A DNA stretch of 21,030 bases, taken from contig NZ_JABBDR010000163.1 of assembly GCF_018854495.1 (NCBI RefSeq), positions 1 to 21,030 of the forward strand, given 5' to 3'. The position numbers were made by a program, and so were the translations under genes. The notes beneath the pieces are model-generated. The model did no database searches. It had not been told where the DNA came from and saw nothing but the letters and a program-made list of their open reading frames with translations. The first letter of the stretch is position 1; each line of letters opens with the position of its first letter. This DNA is from Acidithiobacillus ferruginosus. Lineage in GTDB: Bacteria; Pseudomonadota; Gammaproteobacteria; Acidithiobacillales; Acidithiobacillaceae. Below, in pieces: positions 1-8,444 of this stretch.

Positions 1-104
1 CCAAGGTTGAAGTAAAGCGCCGTGGTGATGTGCGCCGCGCCAAGCTTTATTACCTGCGTGATCTTTCGGGTAAGGCTGCGCGCATTAAAGAAAAGCTGGG
101 CTGA
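1..104 (+). CDS. rplS: 50S ribosomal protein L19, C-terminal part (5' truncated)
   Basis: Only the last 33 codons are present, in the frame starting at base 3 and ending at the TGA at 102-104. The translated tail contains [20 protein letters not shown] followed by a basic end ([12 protein letters not shown]). This is the characteristic C-terminus of bacterial L19, a protein at the 30S-50S interface of the ribosome. The beginning lies outside the window, so completeness and start cannot be judged. In most proteobacteria rplS closes the rpsP-rimM-trmD-rplS operon, and a new gene begins about 40 bases downstream on the same strand here. No clear intrinsic terminator separates the two, so read-through is possible. 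Identification rests on direct recognition of a very conserved tail. Confidence 0.93.
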   Translation, partial: KVEVKRRGDVRRAKLYYLRDLSGKAARIKEKLG

Positions 105-135
105 CGCGGCACTCGGCCATGGCCGGGTTCGGCTT

Positions 136-140
136 GGAGG
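136..140 (+). promoter_or_regulatory. Shine-Dalgarno GGAGG that selects the GTG start at 146
   Basis: GGAGG is followed by a five-base spacer and GTG in the frame of the unrecognised protein. It lies inside the coding sequence if the upstream ATG at 119 is used, so it argues for the shorter protein. Confidence 0.55.
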
Positions 141-145
141 CAGGA

Positions 146-1354
146 GTGCTGACGCCGGGTTCGCGGGAGATCCTCGGACACTGGCATTCCGCTTCTGTCC
201 CGGAGCGGGAAATTCTCTGGGCCGACTCCGCCCGGCGGTTGGCCTTGCGCGCCGCTTGGCAGCAGAGTTTGTTGCCGCATTGGTGGGCGGCCGCCGCAGA
301 CGCGCAGGCACTGCAGGTCGTGGCGGATACCCTGGCCCTTCTCGCCGAGGCGGAGTCTTTGCCCCCGGCACTGCTGGCGGCTGCCCTACAGGTGCAGGAG
401 ACGTCGCTGGTGAAGCCAGCAGCCATGCTGCCGGCTGCGCTGATGTCCGAGGCCGCCAACCCCATGCCCCTGGACATGGAGGCGGATACCTTCGCCAGGG
501 CTATTGAGGATCATGATCTGGAGACGCTGGCGCCGCTACTGTTCAGTATGGCGGAGGACGATAACGCCCGGCGGGTTGTCCTCCATCGTCTGGCCCAGCG
601 TCTGGCCGACGATAACCACGCCCAGGGCCTGCGTACCATCCTCTACGGGCAGTGGCAGGGCGCTGCGGCTGATCTGCCAGCCCGGCCTTTTTCGCTGGGG
701 GCTCTGGCGCTGTTGCAGAGTCACTGGCAACTGCCGACCGGAGTGGCGGTGGTCGTTCCCGAAGGGCGGGCCAGTCGTGATCCGGCGGTAGACAAACCCC
801 TGCTCCATGCCCTGCGGGAGCGAGATCTGCCTGCCTTCATGGGGCGTATCCGCGCGCTCGGCGATCAGCCTTTAGATGCCATCCGTCAGCTCTTCCTGAC
901 GGTTACCCTGATGATCATCGAGGGCGGCGGCGGCAAGGAACCCCTGCCGCTGCTGCGTCTTTACGTCTGGCTCGGCAGTTTGCTGGCATTACCCCACCGC
1001 AGCTTGCGGCAGGCGCGGAAAGTGCTTTTCAGTGCCGCAGCCACCACTTTTGGTTTTGCCGGATGGCAGCATCACGAAGACTGGCCGCATTTTAGTATGC
1101 TGGCCGCTTATCGTGAACGGGCCGCCATCGAACCGGTGCCGGAACCTTTTAGCTGGCAGGGGCCTCTATACGCTGCGGCGTCGGGCTCCGGCCCCCAGTG
1201 GTGGTTACAGATGGCGGAGCGCGGTGCAGCGCAGACGGGCTTGCCTGGCTTCTGGTCCTTGTGGCGCACGGCGCGGCGTGCTGGTTCCCTGACGGGAGGA
1301 GCAGCGTTGGCATGGATTCATCCTCTGGTGGTCATACGCTTGTTTCCGGGCTGA
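146..1354 (+). CDS. Unrecognised alanine/leucine-rich helical protein between rplS and xerD
   Basis: I do not recognise this protein. From the GTG at 146 it has 402 residues; an in-frame ATG at 119 would add nine. I prefer 146 because GGAGG (136-140) stands five bases before it, while the ATG at 119 has no Shine-Dalgarno sequence. Composition is rich in Ala, Leu, Arg and Trp, with amphipathic helical stretches and no signal peptide or obvious catalytic motif. A leucine-rich stretch around residues 270-300 (containing LPLLRLYVWLGSLLALPH) is hydrophobic but broken by charges, so a membrane segment is uncertain. The frame is open over 1.2 kb and fills the space between rplS and xerD, which supports a real gene. 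It probably shares a transcript with xerD, whose start is 51 bases downstream. Function is unknown. Confidence 0.72.
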   Translation: MLTPGSREILGHWHSASVPEREILWADSARRLALRAAWQQSLLPHWWAAAADAQALQVVADTLALLAEAESLPPALLAAALQVQETSLVKPAAMLPAALMSEAANPMPLDMEADTFARAIEDHDLETLAPLLFSMAEDDNARRVVLHRLAQRLADDNHAQGLRTILYGQWQGAAADLPARPFSLGALALLQSHWQLPTGVAVVVPEGRASRDPAVDKPLLHALRERDLPAFMGRIRALGDQPLDAIRQLFLTVTLMIIEGGGGKEPLPLLRLYVWLGSLLALPHRSLRQARKVLFSAAATTFGFAGWQHHEDWPHFSMLAAYRERAAIEPVPEPFSWQGPLYAAASGSGPQWWLQMAERGAAQTGLPGFWSLWRTARRAGSLTGGAALAWIHPLVVIRLFPG

Positions 1355-1405
1355 CCCGGCGGTGCCCGGGCGCTTGGCGTCACGATCATCCGGCGGGGCG
1401 ATTCG

Positions 1406-2314
1406 ATGTCTAACGCCGGTCTGTCTGCCGAACGGCAGCGGATAGACACCTTTCTTGACGCCCTGTGGCTGGAAAAAAACCTCGGTGAAAATACCCTGAC
1501 GGCTTATCGTCAGGATTTGCTGCAGGTGGCCGCTGCGCTCGCCGAGCGGGATCTGACCCTGACCACCGCTGACGACGGCGCCCTGGCGCGCATACTGGGA
1601 CAGAGGCTACAGTCCGGGGCCGCCCTGCGCTCCGTGGCCCGCCTGCTCTCCAGTGTGCGCCGTTTTTACGGCTACGCGGAGCGGGAGGGCTGGGTATCCC
1701 GTGACCCCAGTCGTAACCTGCAGAGTCCTCGTCTCGGCCGCGTACTACCCCACGTTCTCAGCGAAACGGAAACAGAGGCCTTGCTGGCGGCCCCGGATTG
1801 TACCCACCCTCTGGGCCTGCGTGACGCAGCCATGCTGGAACTGATGTACGCCTGCGGTTTGCGGGTGTCGGAACTGGTGAATCTGGAGACGCGCCAAGTG
1901 GACCTCAGCGCCGATATGGTGGTGGTCTTTGGCAAGGGTCGCAAGGAACGCCTGGTGCCCATGGGGGAAGTGGCGGCCGGCCGCGTGACGCAGTATCTGC
2001 AGATGGGTCGTCCGCAGATACTGGGTCAACGCATCAGTGCCGCCCTTTTTGTGACCGGGCGGGGGGCTGCCATGACGCGACAGCGTTTCTGGCAAAACAT
2101 TGAACATTACGCCCGGTCTGCCGGAATCACTCAGACCGTATCGCCGCACAGCCTGCGCCACGCCTTTGCCACCCACCTGCTGAATCACGGCGCGGACCTG
2201 CGCAGCGTGCAGTTGATGCTGGGACATGCCGCCCTGTCCACCACGGAGATATATACCCATGTGGCGCAGGCGCGGCTCAAGGCGTTGCACGCGAAGCATC
2301 ACCCGCGCGGGTGA
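1406..2314 (+). CDS. xerD: Site-specific tyrosine recombinase XerD
   Basis: This 302-residue protein is a tyrosine recombinase that, with XerC, resolves chromosome dimers at dif during FtsK-dependent segregation. The N-terminal core-binding (SAM-like) domain covers about residues 10-100 and the catalytic domain about 115-300. The full active-site set is visible: Arg153 (in GLRVSEL), Lys177 (in FGKGRKER), His248 and Arg251 (in SPHSLRHAFATH), His274 (in MLGH) and the nucleophile Tyr283 (in EIYTH). I call XerD and not XerC because FLDALWLEKNL near the start and the HHPRG end match E. coli XerD closely. Length is normal (E. coli 298). The start ATG has only a weak G-rich upstream sequence. Most likely co-transcribed with the gene before it. 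The last codons lie inside a perfect palindrome that may act in termination. Confidence 0.95.
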   Translation: MSNAGLSAERQRIDTFLDALWLEKNLGENTLTAYRQDLLQVAAALAERDLTLTTADDGALARILGQRLQSGAALRSVARLLSSVRRFYGYAEREGWVSRDPSRNLQSPRLGRVLPHVLSETETEALLAAPDCTHPLGLRDAAMLELMYACGLRVSELVNLETRQVDLSADMVVVFGKGRKERLVPMGEVAAGRVTQYLQMGRPQILGQRISAALFVTGRGAAMTRQRFWQNIEHYARSAGITQTVSPHSLRHAFATHLLNHGADLRSVQLMLGHAALSTTEIYTHVAQARLKALHAKHHPRG

Positions 2315-2317
2315 TGC
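2296..2317. terminator. Perfect 22-base palindrome across the xerD stop codon, likely bidirectional terminator
   Basis: The half-site GCATCACCCGC is followed directly by its exact reverse complement. It can fold into a nine-base-pair GC-rich stem with a four-base loop. It contains the xerD TGA (2312-2314) and sits 16 bases beyond the stop of the convergent protease gene. There is no clear T-run on either side, so factor-independent termination is inferred, not proven. Confidence 0.5.
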
Positions 2318-2333
2318 CTGTATTGTCGCGCCT

Positions 2334-3851
2334 CTACTTCTTGGGTAGCGTCACCACCACGTAGATGCTAGCCTTGCCTTGCCGCACCAGCAGCGGGATG
2401 GGCTGACCGGCCGGCAGACCGGCAACGATATGCTCCAACTCGGTGGGACTGTTGACGTCCTGCTGATCGATCTGCTGGATGATCATACCCGGCATGATCC
2501 CTGCCTCCGCTGCCGCGCCTTCGCTAACGCCGACCACCACGACACCATGATGTACGTCCAACTGCTTCTCAATATTGGGACTCAGCGACTGGACATGGAT
2601 GCCCATACGGGGGATTTTGCCCACTTTGGCGGCCGTGGAGGGTTCCTGGCTGCCGGAAGGGCCTTCCATGTTTTTGGGTAGGGCGGTAATCAGGACATCT
2701 TTGGTTTCCGCTTCTCCGCGGTGGAGGATGCCGACCTTGGCGTGGGTGCCTGGCAGGGTGTTGCCTACCATAGGCGGCAACTGCCCGACATTGTACACCG
2801 GTTTGTTGTCATAGGTGACGATGACGTCACCGGGTTTGATGCCCGCCTTGGCCGCCGGGCTGCCGGGTTCCACGGACGCGATGAGGGCGCCGACGGGTTC
2901 CTTGAGGTGCAGCGCCTGCGCCATTTGCGGCGTGACATCCTGTACCTCGACCCCCAGGTAGCCAAACTGGATTGCCTTGTGATTTTTGAAGTCCTGCACC
3001 ACCCGCATCACGGTATTGATGGGGATGGAGAACGACAGACCCATATAGCCACCGCTGTTGGTATAGATCTGATCGTTGATGCCGATCACCTGGCCATTCA
3101 TGTTGAAGAGTGGCCCGCCCGAGTTGCCGGGATTGATGGGTACGTCGCTCTGGATGAAGGGGATGTATTCATCATCGGGTAACGGGCGATTCATGGCGCT
3201 GACGACACCCTGGGTCACCGTGTTGTAGAAACCGAACGGCGCGCCGACGGCGAGCAGCCACTGGCCGACCTTCAGATCGTCGGAGTTGCCGATGGGCACG
3301 GTGGGCAGGTTCTTGGCGTCGATTTTGAGCAGTGCCGTATCGTAACGCACCGACAGGCCGATCAGTTTGGCCGGATAGGCATGGTGGGTGGTGAGGGTAA
3401 CGACGATATGGTTAGCGCCGCGAACGACGTGACCGGCGGTGACGATATAGCCGTCGGGACTGATGATGAAGCCGGAACCGAGGGATTGGATCTTTTCATG
3501 CTGCTGTGGTCCGGAACCACCCTGTCCGGGCGCCATGAAGTGATGGAAAAACTGGTAAAAAGGCGAGTTTGGCGGAAAGGGATTGGCCTGCTGGTGAATG
3601 ACCTTGTTGGTGGTGCTGCTGATGTTGACCACCGCGGGACCATAACGGTCGATAATCGGGGTGAAATCCGGCAAGGCGACCAGTGCCTGCTGGGGAACTG
3701 TGTTGGTCGAGATGGAAAGGGCCGGAGCCGCGGGCGCGTCGGCTTGCGCCCACTCCGCTACACTCAGTGAAAAACCAAAACATGCCGCCACGACGGCAGT
3801 GATTACCAGTTTGGGGCGCTTCAACATCACACTCGGGCGATTATTCGCCAT
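2334..3851 (-). CDS. Periplasmic DegP/HtrA-type serine protease (Do family)
   Basis: A 505-residue secreted protease/chaperone that handles misfolded envelope proteins. A signal peptide occupies residues 1 to about 37 (basic KRPK, hydrophobic core, cleavage predicted after AQA). The trypsin-like domain spans about 60-290 with the triad His141 (TAGHVV), Asp171 (YDTALLKID) and Ser244 (GNSGGPL). Two PDZ domains follow at about 296-392 and 414-503. Two-PDZ architecture matches DegP, DegQ and MucD; I cannot separate these, so give no symbol. The start at 3851 is chosen because AAGGAG (3858-3863) lies six bases upstream. An in-frame ATG at 3938 would put 29 odd residues before the signal peptide and is unlikely. 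It lies downstream of ybbN, but a hairpin in the 136-base gap suggests it has at least partly separate transcription. Confidence 0.93.
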   Translation of the reverse strand: MANNRPSVMLKRPKLVITAVVAACFGFSLSVAEWAQADAPAAPALSISTNTVPQQALVALPDFTPIIDRYGPAVVNISSTTNKVIHQQANPFPPNSPFYQFFHHFMAPGQGGSGPQQHEKIQSLGSGFIISPDGYIVTAGHVVRGANHIVVTLTTHHAYPAKLIGLSVRYDTALLKIDAKNLPTVPIGNSDDLKVGQWLLAVGAPFGFYNTVTQGVVSAMNRPLPDDEYIPFIQSDVPINPGNSGGPLFNMNGQVIGINDQIYTNSGGYMGLSFSIPINTVMRVVQDFKNHKAIQFGYLGVEVQDVTPQMAQALHLKEPVGALIASVEPGSPAAKAGIKPGDVIVTYDNKPVYNVGQLPPMVGNTLPGTHAKVGILHRGEAETKDVLITALPKNMEGPSGSQEPSTAAKVGKIPRMGIHVQSLSPNIEKQLDVHHGVVVVGVSEGAAAEAGIMPGMIIQQIDQQDVNSPTELEHIVAGLPAGQPIPLLVRQGKASIYVVVTLPKK

Positions 3852-3857
3852 AGGACT

Positions 3858-3863
3858 CTCCTT
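3858..3863 (-). promoter_or_regulatory. Shine-Dalgarno AAGGAG of the DegP-type protease
   Basis: On the minus strand AAGGAG stands six bases before the ATG at 3851. It fixes the start and excludes the upstream ATG at 3938, leaving a normal Sec signal peptide at the N-terminus. Confidence 0.75.
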
Positions 3864-3909
3864 CGGGATTTTGTCTTGCAGCTTGGTACGTTCCAGGTTG
3901 GACTCCGGG

Positions 3910-3929
3910 AAAAGGCCGTGGTTCCGGCC
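3910..3929 (-). terminator. Probable intrinsic terminator after ybbN
   Basis: Read on the minus strand, GGCCG, a six-base loop and CGGCC are followed at once by TTTT. It begins 58 bases after the ybbN stop and lies before the protease gene. The stem is short (five GC-rich pairs), so termination may be partial. Confidence 0.45.
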
Positions 3930-3987
3930 AGCCATCACAACATAACATATAAAACCTCAATGAGAGACGGTGTGGGCGGCAACGCCC

Positions 3988-4857
3988 TCAGTGCAAAGCG
4001 CGGGACAGGCGGGACCGGTAGCGTTCCACCAGAGGCCCCCGGTTGCCCTGCAAGGCAAATATCTTCAGCACGGTTTTGCGGGCCAGGCCGTCCTGATAGT
4101 TTTTGTGGCGTTCCACCATCTCGATGAGCTGATCCAGGGCTGCTTCTTCCTGTCCCTGCAAGAGCAGAAGTAAAGACCGCTGATACATGGCCTGCGCACG
4201 GAGATCGCCCTTTTCGCTGGCGATGGTGGCCTCCAGTGTGGTCATGGACGGCGCGCTGCGGGCGGTTTCGGTGAATTCCAGCAGGGCTTTCAGGCCTTCG
4301 ACTTCGGTTTCCATCTGGAAGGTAGGGGACATGGCGTCGATCTGGGCCTGGGCGTCGGCATGGCGGCCCTGCTGGATGGCCAGGTGCGCCAGCGCCACGC
4401 GCGCAGGGTCGTTCCCAGGGTAGATGCTGATGGCCTGTTCCAGCAATGCTTCGGCCTCCGCCGCTTTGCCCTGGGCGATGGCGTCGAGCGCCTGCACACG
4501 CAGGTCGTCACCTGGCAACGGCAGGTTTTTCTCGATGAACTGACGCACGGCGGATTCGGGCAGCGCCCCGGTGAATTCATCGACCACTTTGCCATCCTTG
4601 AAGGCCTTGACGGCGGGGATGCCACGCACCTGATACTGGCGCGACAGGTCGGCGTTCTCGTCAGAGTTGACCTTGGCGAGCACGAAGGCACCGCCCATCT
4701 CCTCCGCCAGTTTTTCGAGGACCGGACCTAAAGCGCGGCAGGGTGCGCACCAGGGCGCCCAGAAGTCGACCAGTACCAGCACCTTCCGGGACAGCCCTAC
4801 GACGGCTTCCTGAAAATTATCGAGATTCACTTCGAGAACGTGTCCACTGACTGCCAT
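3988..4857 (-). CDS. ybbN: Thioredoxin-domain/TPR co-chaperone YbbN (CnoX-like)
   Basis: This 289-residue cytoplasmic protein has an N-terminal thioredoxin fold (about residues 5-112) and a C-terminal TPR-like helical region (about 115-285). That is the architecture and length of E. coli YbbN/CnoX (284 residues), a chaperedoxin that hands substrates to GroEL and DnaK. The redox motif WCAPC is intact (Cys37, Cys40), followed by the cis-proline context RGIPAVKAF. From memory, the E. coli protein has lost the first cysteine, so this one may still have oxidoreductase activity. The start at 4857 is set by AGGAG (4863-4867) five bases upstream; a longer frame from 4932 lacks support. It sits between a hypothetical gene and the envelope protease, consistent with a proteostasis cluster. 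Confidence 0.92.
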   Translation of the reverse strand: MAVSGHVLEVNLDNFQEAVVGLSRKVLVLVDFWAPWCAPCRALGPVLEKLAEEMGGAFVLAKVNSDENADLSRQYQVRGIPAVKAFKDGKVVDEFTGALPESAVRQFIEKNLPLPGDDLRVQALDAIAQGKAAEAEALLEQAISIYPGNDPARVALAHLAIQQGRHADAQAQIDAMSPTFQMETEVEGLKALLEFTETARSAPSMTTLEATIASEKGDLRAQAMYQRSLLLLLQGQEEAALDQLIEMVERHKNYQDGLARKTVLKIFALQGNRGPLVERYRSRLSRALH

Positions 4858-4862
4858 ACGAA

Positions 4863-4867
4863 CTCCT
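4863..4867 (-). promoter_or_regulatory. Shine-Dalgarno AGGAG of ybbN
   Basis: AGGAG on the minus strand lies five bases from the ATG at 4857. It selects this start over the in-frame ATG at 4932, which would add 25 residues ahead of the thioredoxin domain. Confidence 0.75.
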
Positions 4868-4909
4868 GAGAAGAAGAGGTGAAGAAGAGGATAGACCGCA
4901 CAGCCTTCC

Positions 4910-4960
4910 CTTACCGGTTCAGGTATGGTCAAAACCGGGCGTTTTCAAGGCGCGGCTGGC
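4910..4960 (-). promoter_or_regulatory. Weak candidate promoter upstream of ybbN
   Basis: In the 114-base gap before ybbN the minus strand carries TTGAAA, a 17-base spacer and TACCTG. The -35 element is good and the -10 is poor. The transcript would carry a polypyrimidine leader. ybbN could equally be read from the upstream gene. Confidence 0.25.
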
Positions 4961-4971
4961 TTCCGGGGCAG

Positions 4972-5526
4972 TTATTGCTGTTCCGCCTTGGCCAGGGCGT
5001 CCAGCACGGCCTGGAGCAGGCTACGCCCGAGGGGTCCCATGCCGCGCTCCAGTTTGAGGCGATCATACTGGCCCCGGGAAAGGGGGCCAAGGGCCGCGCC
5101 CATACGCGCCATGTCGCCGCCGGCCTGCTGCATTTGGGTGGCCATACGGCCCAGCCACGCCAAGGCTTCCGGATCACCGCGGCGGGTGGCGAGGATGACG
5201 CTCGCAAGGCCAGGGGCGGCAAGCGTAGGGTCGGCCTGGTCACTGGCCTTGGGTAAGGTTTCGGGATTCTGCAAGCCCATGAGAATGGATTCGATGATGG
5301 TGCCGTCTTCTTCGTCCAGCCCTTGGAGCAGGTCTGGCCCCCGCTGCCCGGCCAGTATGTGGCGGATGACGGCAACCAGATCTCCCCAGCCGTTGGCCGC
5401 CGCCACGCGCAGGCTTTCTTCCAGCGGCGCCCGGAGATGGACATTCTGGCAGGCGGCGACGACTTGAAGGATGAGCGCCGCGTGGGCGCTGCGGATCTGC
5501 TCCTGGCGTTGGGGGAAGATGGGCAT
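4972..5526 (-). CDS. Conserved-looking hypothetical protein downstream of uvrA
   Basis: A 184-residue protein I cannot assign. It is probably cytoplasmic: no signal peptide and no transmembrane segment. It is mostly helical, with an N-terminal part (about 10-85) containing LRVAAANGWGDLVAVIRHIL and GLDEEDGTIIESILMGLQNP, and a C-terminal part (about 105-184) with methionine-rich helices (MATQMQQAGGDMARMGAAL). The two halves both contain a helix, a glycine turn and another helix, so an internal duplication is possible but not shown. The start at 5526 has a weak GGAG eight bases upstream; an ATG at 5595 would overlap the uvrA stop. The gene begins 65 bases after uvrA on the same strand and is likely in one transcript with it. 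Coding bias and an uninterrupted frame support a real gene. Confidence 0.72.
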   Translation of the reverse strand: MPIFPQRQEQIRSAHAALILQVVAACQNVHLRAPLEESLRVAAANGWGDLVAVIRHILAGQRGPDLLQGLDEEDGTIIESILMGLQNPETLPKASDQADPTLAAPGLASVILATRRGDPEALAWLGRMATQMQQAGGDMARMGAALGPLSRGQYDRLKLERGMGPLGRSLLQAVLDALAKAEQQ

Positions 5527-5591
5527 GCGGTGAACTCCAGTCAATGTTTGCCGGTTATTTTGCGGCATTGGCTGCGGGTGTGCAAAAAAGC

Positions 5592-8396
5592 TCAACGATG
5601 GAGATGCCGCACCAGATAACGCCCGGTGTGGGAAGACGGATTGTGTGCCACTTCGTCCGGTGTGCCGGTGGCGATGATCTGGCCGCCGCCGGAGCCGCCT
5701 TCGGGGCCGAGGTCGATGACCCAGTCTGCCGTCTTGATGACGTCCAGATTATGTTCGATAACGACGATGGTGTTGCCCGCATCGGCCAGCTTCTGCAGTA
5801 CCTCCAGGAGCAGGGCGATGTCATGAAAATGCAGGCCGGTGGTGGGTTCGTCGAGAATGTAGAGGGTCCGTCCGGTATCGCGACGGGAGAGCTCCCGGGA
5901 GAGCTTGACGCGCTGTGCCTCGCCGCCGGAGAGGGTAGTGGCCGATTGGCCCAGGCGCAGGTAGCCGAGGCCCACATCCAGCAGGGTCTGCAATTTGCGG
6001 GCGATGGCGGGGACGGGGTCAAAAAACGCCCGCGCATCCTCCACGGTCATCTCCAGGACGTCGTGGATGCTTTTGCCCTTGTAACGCACATCCAGGGTCT
6101 CGCGCTTGTAGCGCTTGCCGCCGCAGACGTCGCAGGGCACATAAATATCCGGCAGAAAGTGCATTTCCACCCGAATGACGCCGTCGCCCTCGCAGGCTTC
6201 ACAGCGCCCGCCCTTGACGTTGAAGCTGAAGCGGCCGGGATTGTAGCCGCGGGTACGGGCTTCGCTGGTGGCGGCGAACAATTCGCGGATCGGGGTGAAG
6301 AGGCCGGTGTAGGTGGCCGGATTGCTGCGCGGGGTACGGCCGATGGGGCTCTGGTCGATGGCGATGACTTTGTCCAGTTCTTCCAGGCCGCGTATCTGCT
6401 TGTGGGGCGCAGGACTCTGGCTGCTGCCCATGAGCACGCGGGCGCAGGCGGGGTAAAGGGTGTCGTTGATGAGGGTCGATTTACCGGAACCGCTGACTCC
6501 GGTGATACAGGTGAAGAGGCCGATGGGAATGCGCACGTCCACCGACTTGAGATTGTTGCCGGTGGCGCCCTGCACTTCCAGCCAGCGCTGGCTGACATTG
6601 GCGCGGCGCCGTCCGGGGACGGCGATGCACAGATCGCCGGTCAGATAGCGACCGGTGAGGGAGTTGGGATTGGTGCAGATTTCTTCGGGTGTACCTTGGG
6701 CGATGACTTCGCCGCCGTGGGTGCCGGCGCCGGGGCCCATGTCCACCACATGATCGGCGGCACGGATGGCGTCTTCATCGTGTTCGACGACAATGACGGT
6801 GTTGCCGAGATCGCGCAGATGCTTGAGGGTGCCGATGAGTCGATCATTGTCGCGCTGGTGCAGGCCAATGGAGGGTTCGTCGAGGACGTACATCACGCCC
6901 ACCAGTCCAGCTCCGATCTGCGAGGCGAGACGGATGCGCTGCGCTTCCCCGCCAGAGAGGGTTTCGGCGGAGCGGTCGAGGCTGAGGTAGTCGAGGCCGA
7001 CATCCACCAGAAACGTCAGACGGCTGCCGATTTCCTTGAGGATGCGCTCGGCGATGAGGGCTTCCTGCCCTTCCAGTTGCAGATGGGTGAAGTGTTGCAG
7101 GGCGTCACGGATGGAGAGGGCAGAGGCTTCCTGAATGGCCAGCGGGCCAACCCTGACCATGCGCGCCTCTTCGCGTAGGCGGCTGCCATTACAGACGGGG
7201 CAACGCAGACGGCCCATATAGCGCATGATTTCTTCGCGGATGAGGTTGGACTGGGTTTCCCGCAGGCGGCGTTCCAGCCCGGCAATGACGCCCTCGAAGC
7301 TCAGCTTGTGACGGTGCGTCCCTTGCTGGACGGTGATGCGTTCGGCACTCCCATGGAGGATATGCTCGCGGATGTCGAAGGGCAGATCCTGCCAGGCGGT
7401 ATCCAGGGAAAAATGAAAGTGCTCGGCCAGCGCCGTGAGCAGGGGCGCGTAGTGCTCCTGATGGCGCTTGGTCCAGGCGGCGATGGCCCCGTCACGCAGG
7501 CTCAGTTCCGGATTGGGGACGATCAGGTCGGGATCGAAAAAGGTGATTTCGCCCAGACCGTCGCAGCGCGGACAGGCCCCGGCGGGGTTGTTGAAGGAAA
7601 ACAGGCGAGGTTCCAGGGGCGGAAAGGAGCGTCCGCAACTGGGGCAGGCGTGGTGGGCGGAAAACAGTCGCTCTTCCTCATGCTGTGGTCCCATGAGAAC
7701 GACGATAGCCTGATCCTCGGCGAGGCCGAGGGCGGTTTCCAGCGATTCGGCCAGGCGCGGCCCGCTGTCGTCGCGCAATACCAGCCGGTCGACGACGGCC
7801 TCGATGCGATGCTTGCGCTTCTTGTCCAGGGCAGGGATTTCGTCCAGTTCGAGGAGTTGCCCATCCACCCGTGCGCGGACCAGGCCACGGGCACGCAGGC
7901 TGCCGATGATGTCCTCGTGGCTGCCTTTGCGATCACGCAGCACCGGCGCCAGGATCATGAGCTTTTCGCCTTCGGGCAGGGCCAGAAGCTGATCGACCAT
8001 CTGGCTGATGGTCTGACTCTGAATGGGCGCGCCGCAGCACCAGGGGGTGCCGGCACGGGCATAGAGCAGGCGCAGATAGTCGTGAATCTCGGTGACGGTG
8101 CCGACGGTGGAACGGGGGTTATGGGAGGTGGATTTCTGCTCTATGGCGATGGCGGGGGAGAGCCCCTCAATCGCGTCCACATCGGGCTTGCCCATGAGGG
8201 AGAGAAACTGGCGGGCATAGGCCGAGAGGCTTTCCACATAGCGGCGCTGTCCCTCGGCGTAGAGGGTGTCGAAGGCCAGCGACGACTTGCCCGATCCGGA
8301 CAGCCCGGTGATGACGATGAGGCGGTCGCGCGGTAAGGTAAGGGAAATGTTCTTGAGGTTGTGGGTGCGGGCGCCCCGGATATGGATGTGTTCCAT
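5592..8396 (-). CDS. uvrA: UvrABC excinuclease subunit A
   Basis: The 934-residue ATPase that recognises DNA damage and loads UvrB in nucleotide excision repair (E. coli UvrA has 940). Both ABC modules are complete. Walker A motifs are at about 31-38 (GLSGSGKS) and 633-641 (GVSGSGKST), and signature LSGGEAQR sequences at about 480-487 and 822-829. The Walker B regions [11 protein letters not shown] and [11 protein letters not shown] are present. Zinc-finger cysteine pairs are Cys251/254 with Cys275/278, and Cys732/735 with Cys755/758. The start at 8396 is set by homology: [16 protein letters not shown] aligns with the E. coli N-terminus. It has no good Shine-Dalgarno sequence. The gene is divergent from ssb with 86 bases between them. 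No CTGT-N8-ACAG-type SOS box is visible there. Confidence 0.97.
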   Translation of the reverse strand: MEHIHIRGARTHNLKNISLTLPRDRLIVITGLSGSGKSSLAFDTLYAEGQRRYVESLSAYARQFLSLMGKPDVDAIEGLSPAIAIEQKSTSHNPRSTVGTVTEIHDYLRLLYARAGTPWCCGAPIQSQTISQMVDQLLALPEGEKLMILAPVLRDRKGSHEDIIGSLRARGLVRARVDGQLLELDEIPALDKKRKHRIEAVVDRLVLRDDSGPRLAESLETALGLAEDQAIVVLMGPQHEEERLFSAHHACPSCGRSFPPLEPRLFSFNNPAGACPRCDGLGEITFFDPDLIVPNPELSLRDGAIAAWTKRHQEHYAPLLTALAEHFHFSLDTAWQDLPFDIREHILHGSAERITVQQGTHRHKLSFEGVIAGLERRLRETQSNLIREEIMRYMGRLRCPVCNGSRLREEARMVRVGPLAIQEASALSIRDALQHFTHLQLEGQEALIAERILKEIGSRLTFLVDVGLDYLSLDRSAETLSGGEAQRIRLASQIGAGLVGVMYVLDEPSIGLHQRDNDRLIGTLKHLRDLGNTVIVVEHDEDAIRAADHVVDMGPGAGTHGGEVIAQGTPEEICTNPNSLTGRYLTGDLCIAVPGRRRANVSQRWLEVQGATGNNLKSVDVRIPIGLFTCITGVSGSGKSTLINDTLYPACARVLMGSSQSPAPHKQIRGLEELDKVIAIDQSPIGRTPRSNPATYTGLFTPIRELFAATSEARTRGYNPGRFSFNVKGGRCEACEGDGVIRVEMHFLPDIYVPCDVCGGKRYKRETLDVRYKGKSIHDVLEMTVEDARAFFDPVPAIARKLQTLLDVGLGYLRLGQSATTLSGGEAQRVKLSRELSRRDTGRTLYILDEPTTGLHFHDIALLLEVLQKLADAGNTIVVIEHNLDVIKTADWVIDLGPEGGSGGGQIIATGTPDEVAHNPSSHTGRYLVRHLHR

Positions 8397-8430
8397 GCAG
8401 CCGACATGCTCTTTTTTGGGACAATGGGTT

Positions 8431-8436
8431 AGTATA
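8431..8436 (-). promoter_or_regulatory. Candidate -10 element for uvrA
   Basis: On the minus strand TATACT lies 34 bases before the uvrA start, giving a leader of roughly 28 bases. No convincing -35 element is seen at the normal distance. The overlapping plus-strand TATAAA (8433-8438) could serve ssb, also without a good -35. Confidence 0.3.
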
Positions 8437-8444
8437 AAGCTTTC

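Noticed and set aside
22..507. Plus-strand open frame running through the end of rplS
   Set aside because: It crosses the rplS coding end in another frame and overlaps the better supported gene that starts at 146.
3890..3894. GGAAC on the minus strand before the DegP-type gene as a sigma-E -35 element
   Set aside because: The matching TCTGA-like -10 is absent at the required distance of about 16 bases, so it is probably chance.
5580..5594. Run of six T on the minus strand just after the uvrA stop as a terminator
   Set aside because: No stable hairpin precedes the run, and the next gene on the same strand starts 65 bases after uvrA.
5544..7178. Plus-strand open frame of 544 codons opposite uvrA
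   Set aside because: It lies entirely antisense to the unmistakable uvrA gene, has no good ribosome site, and its Gly/Ala/Asp/Val-rich composition is a typical shadow in GC-rich DNA.
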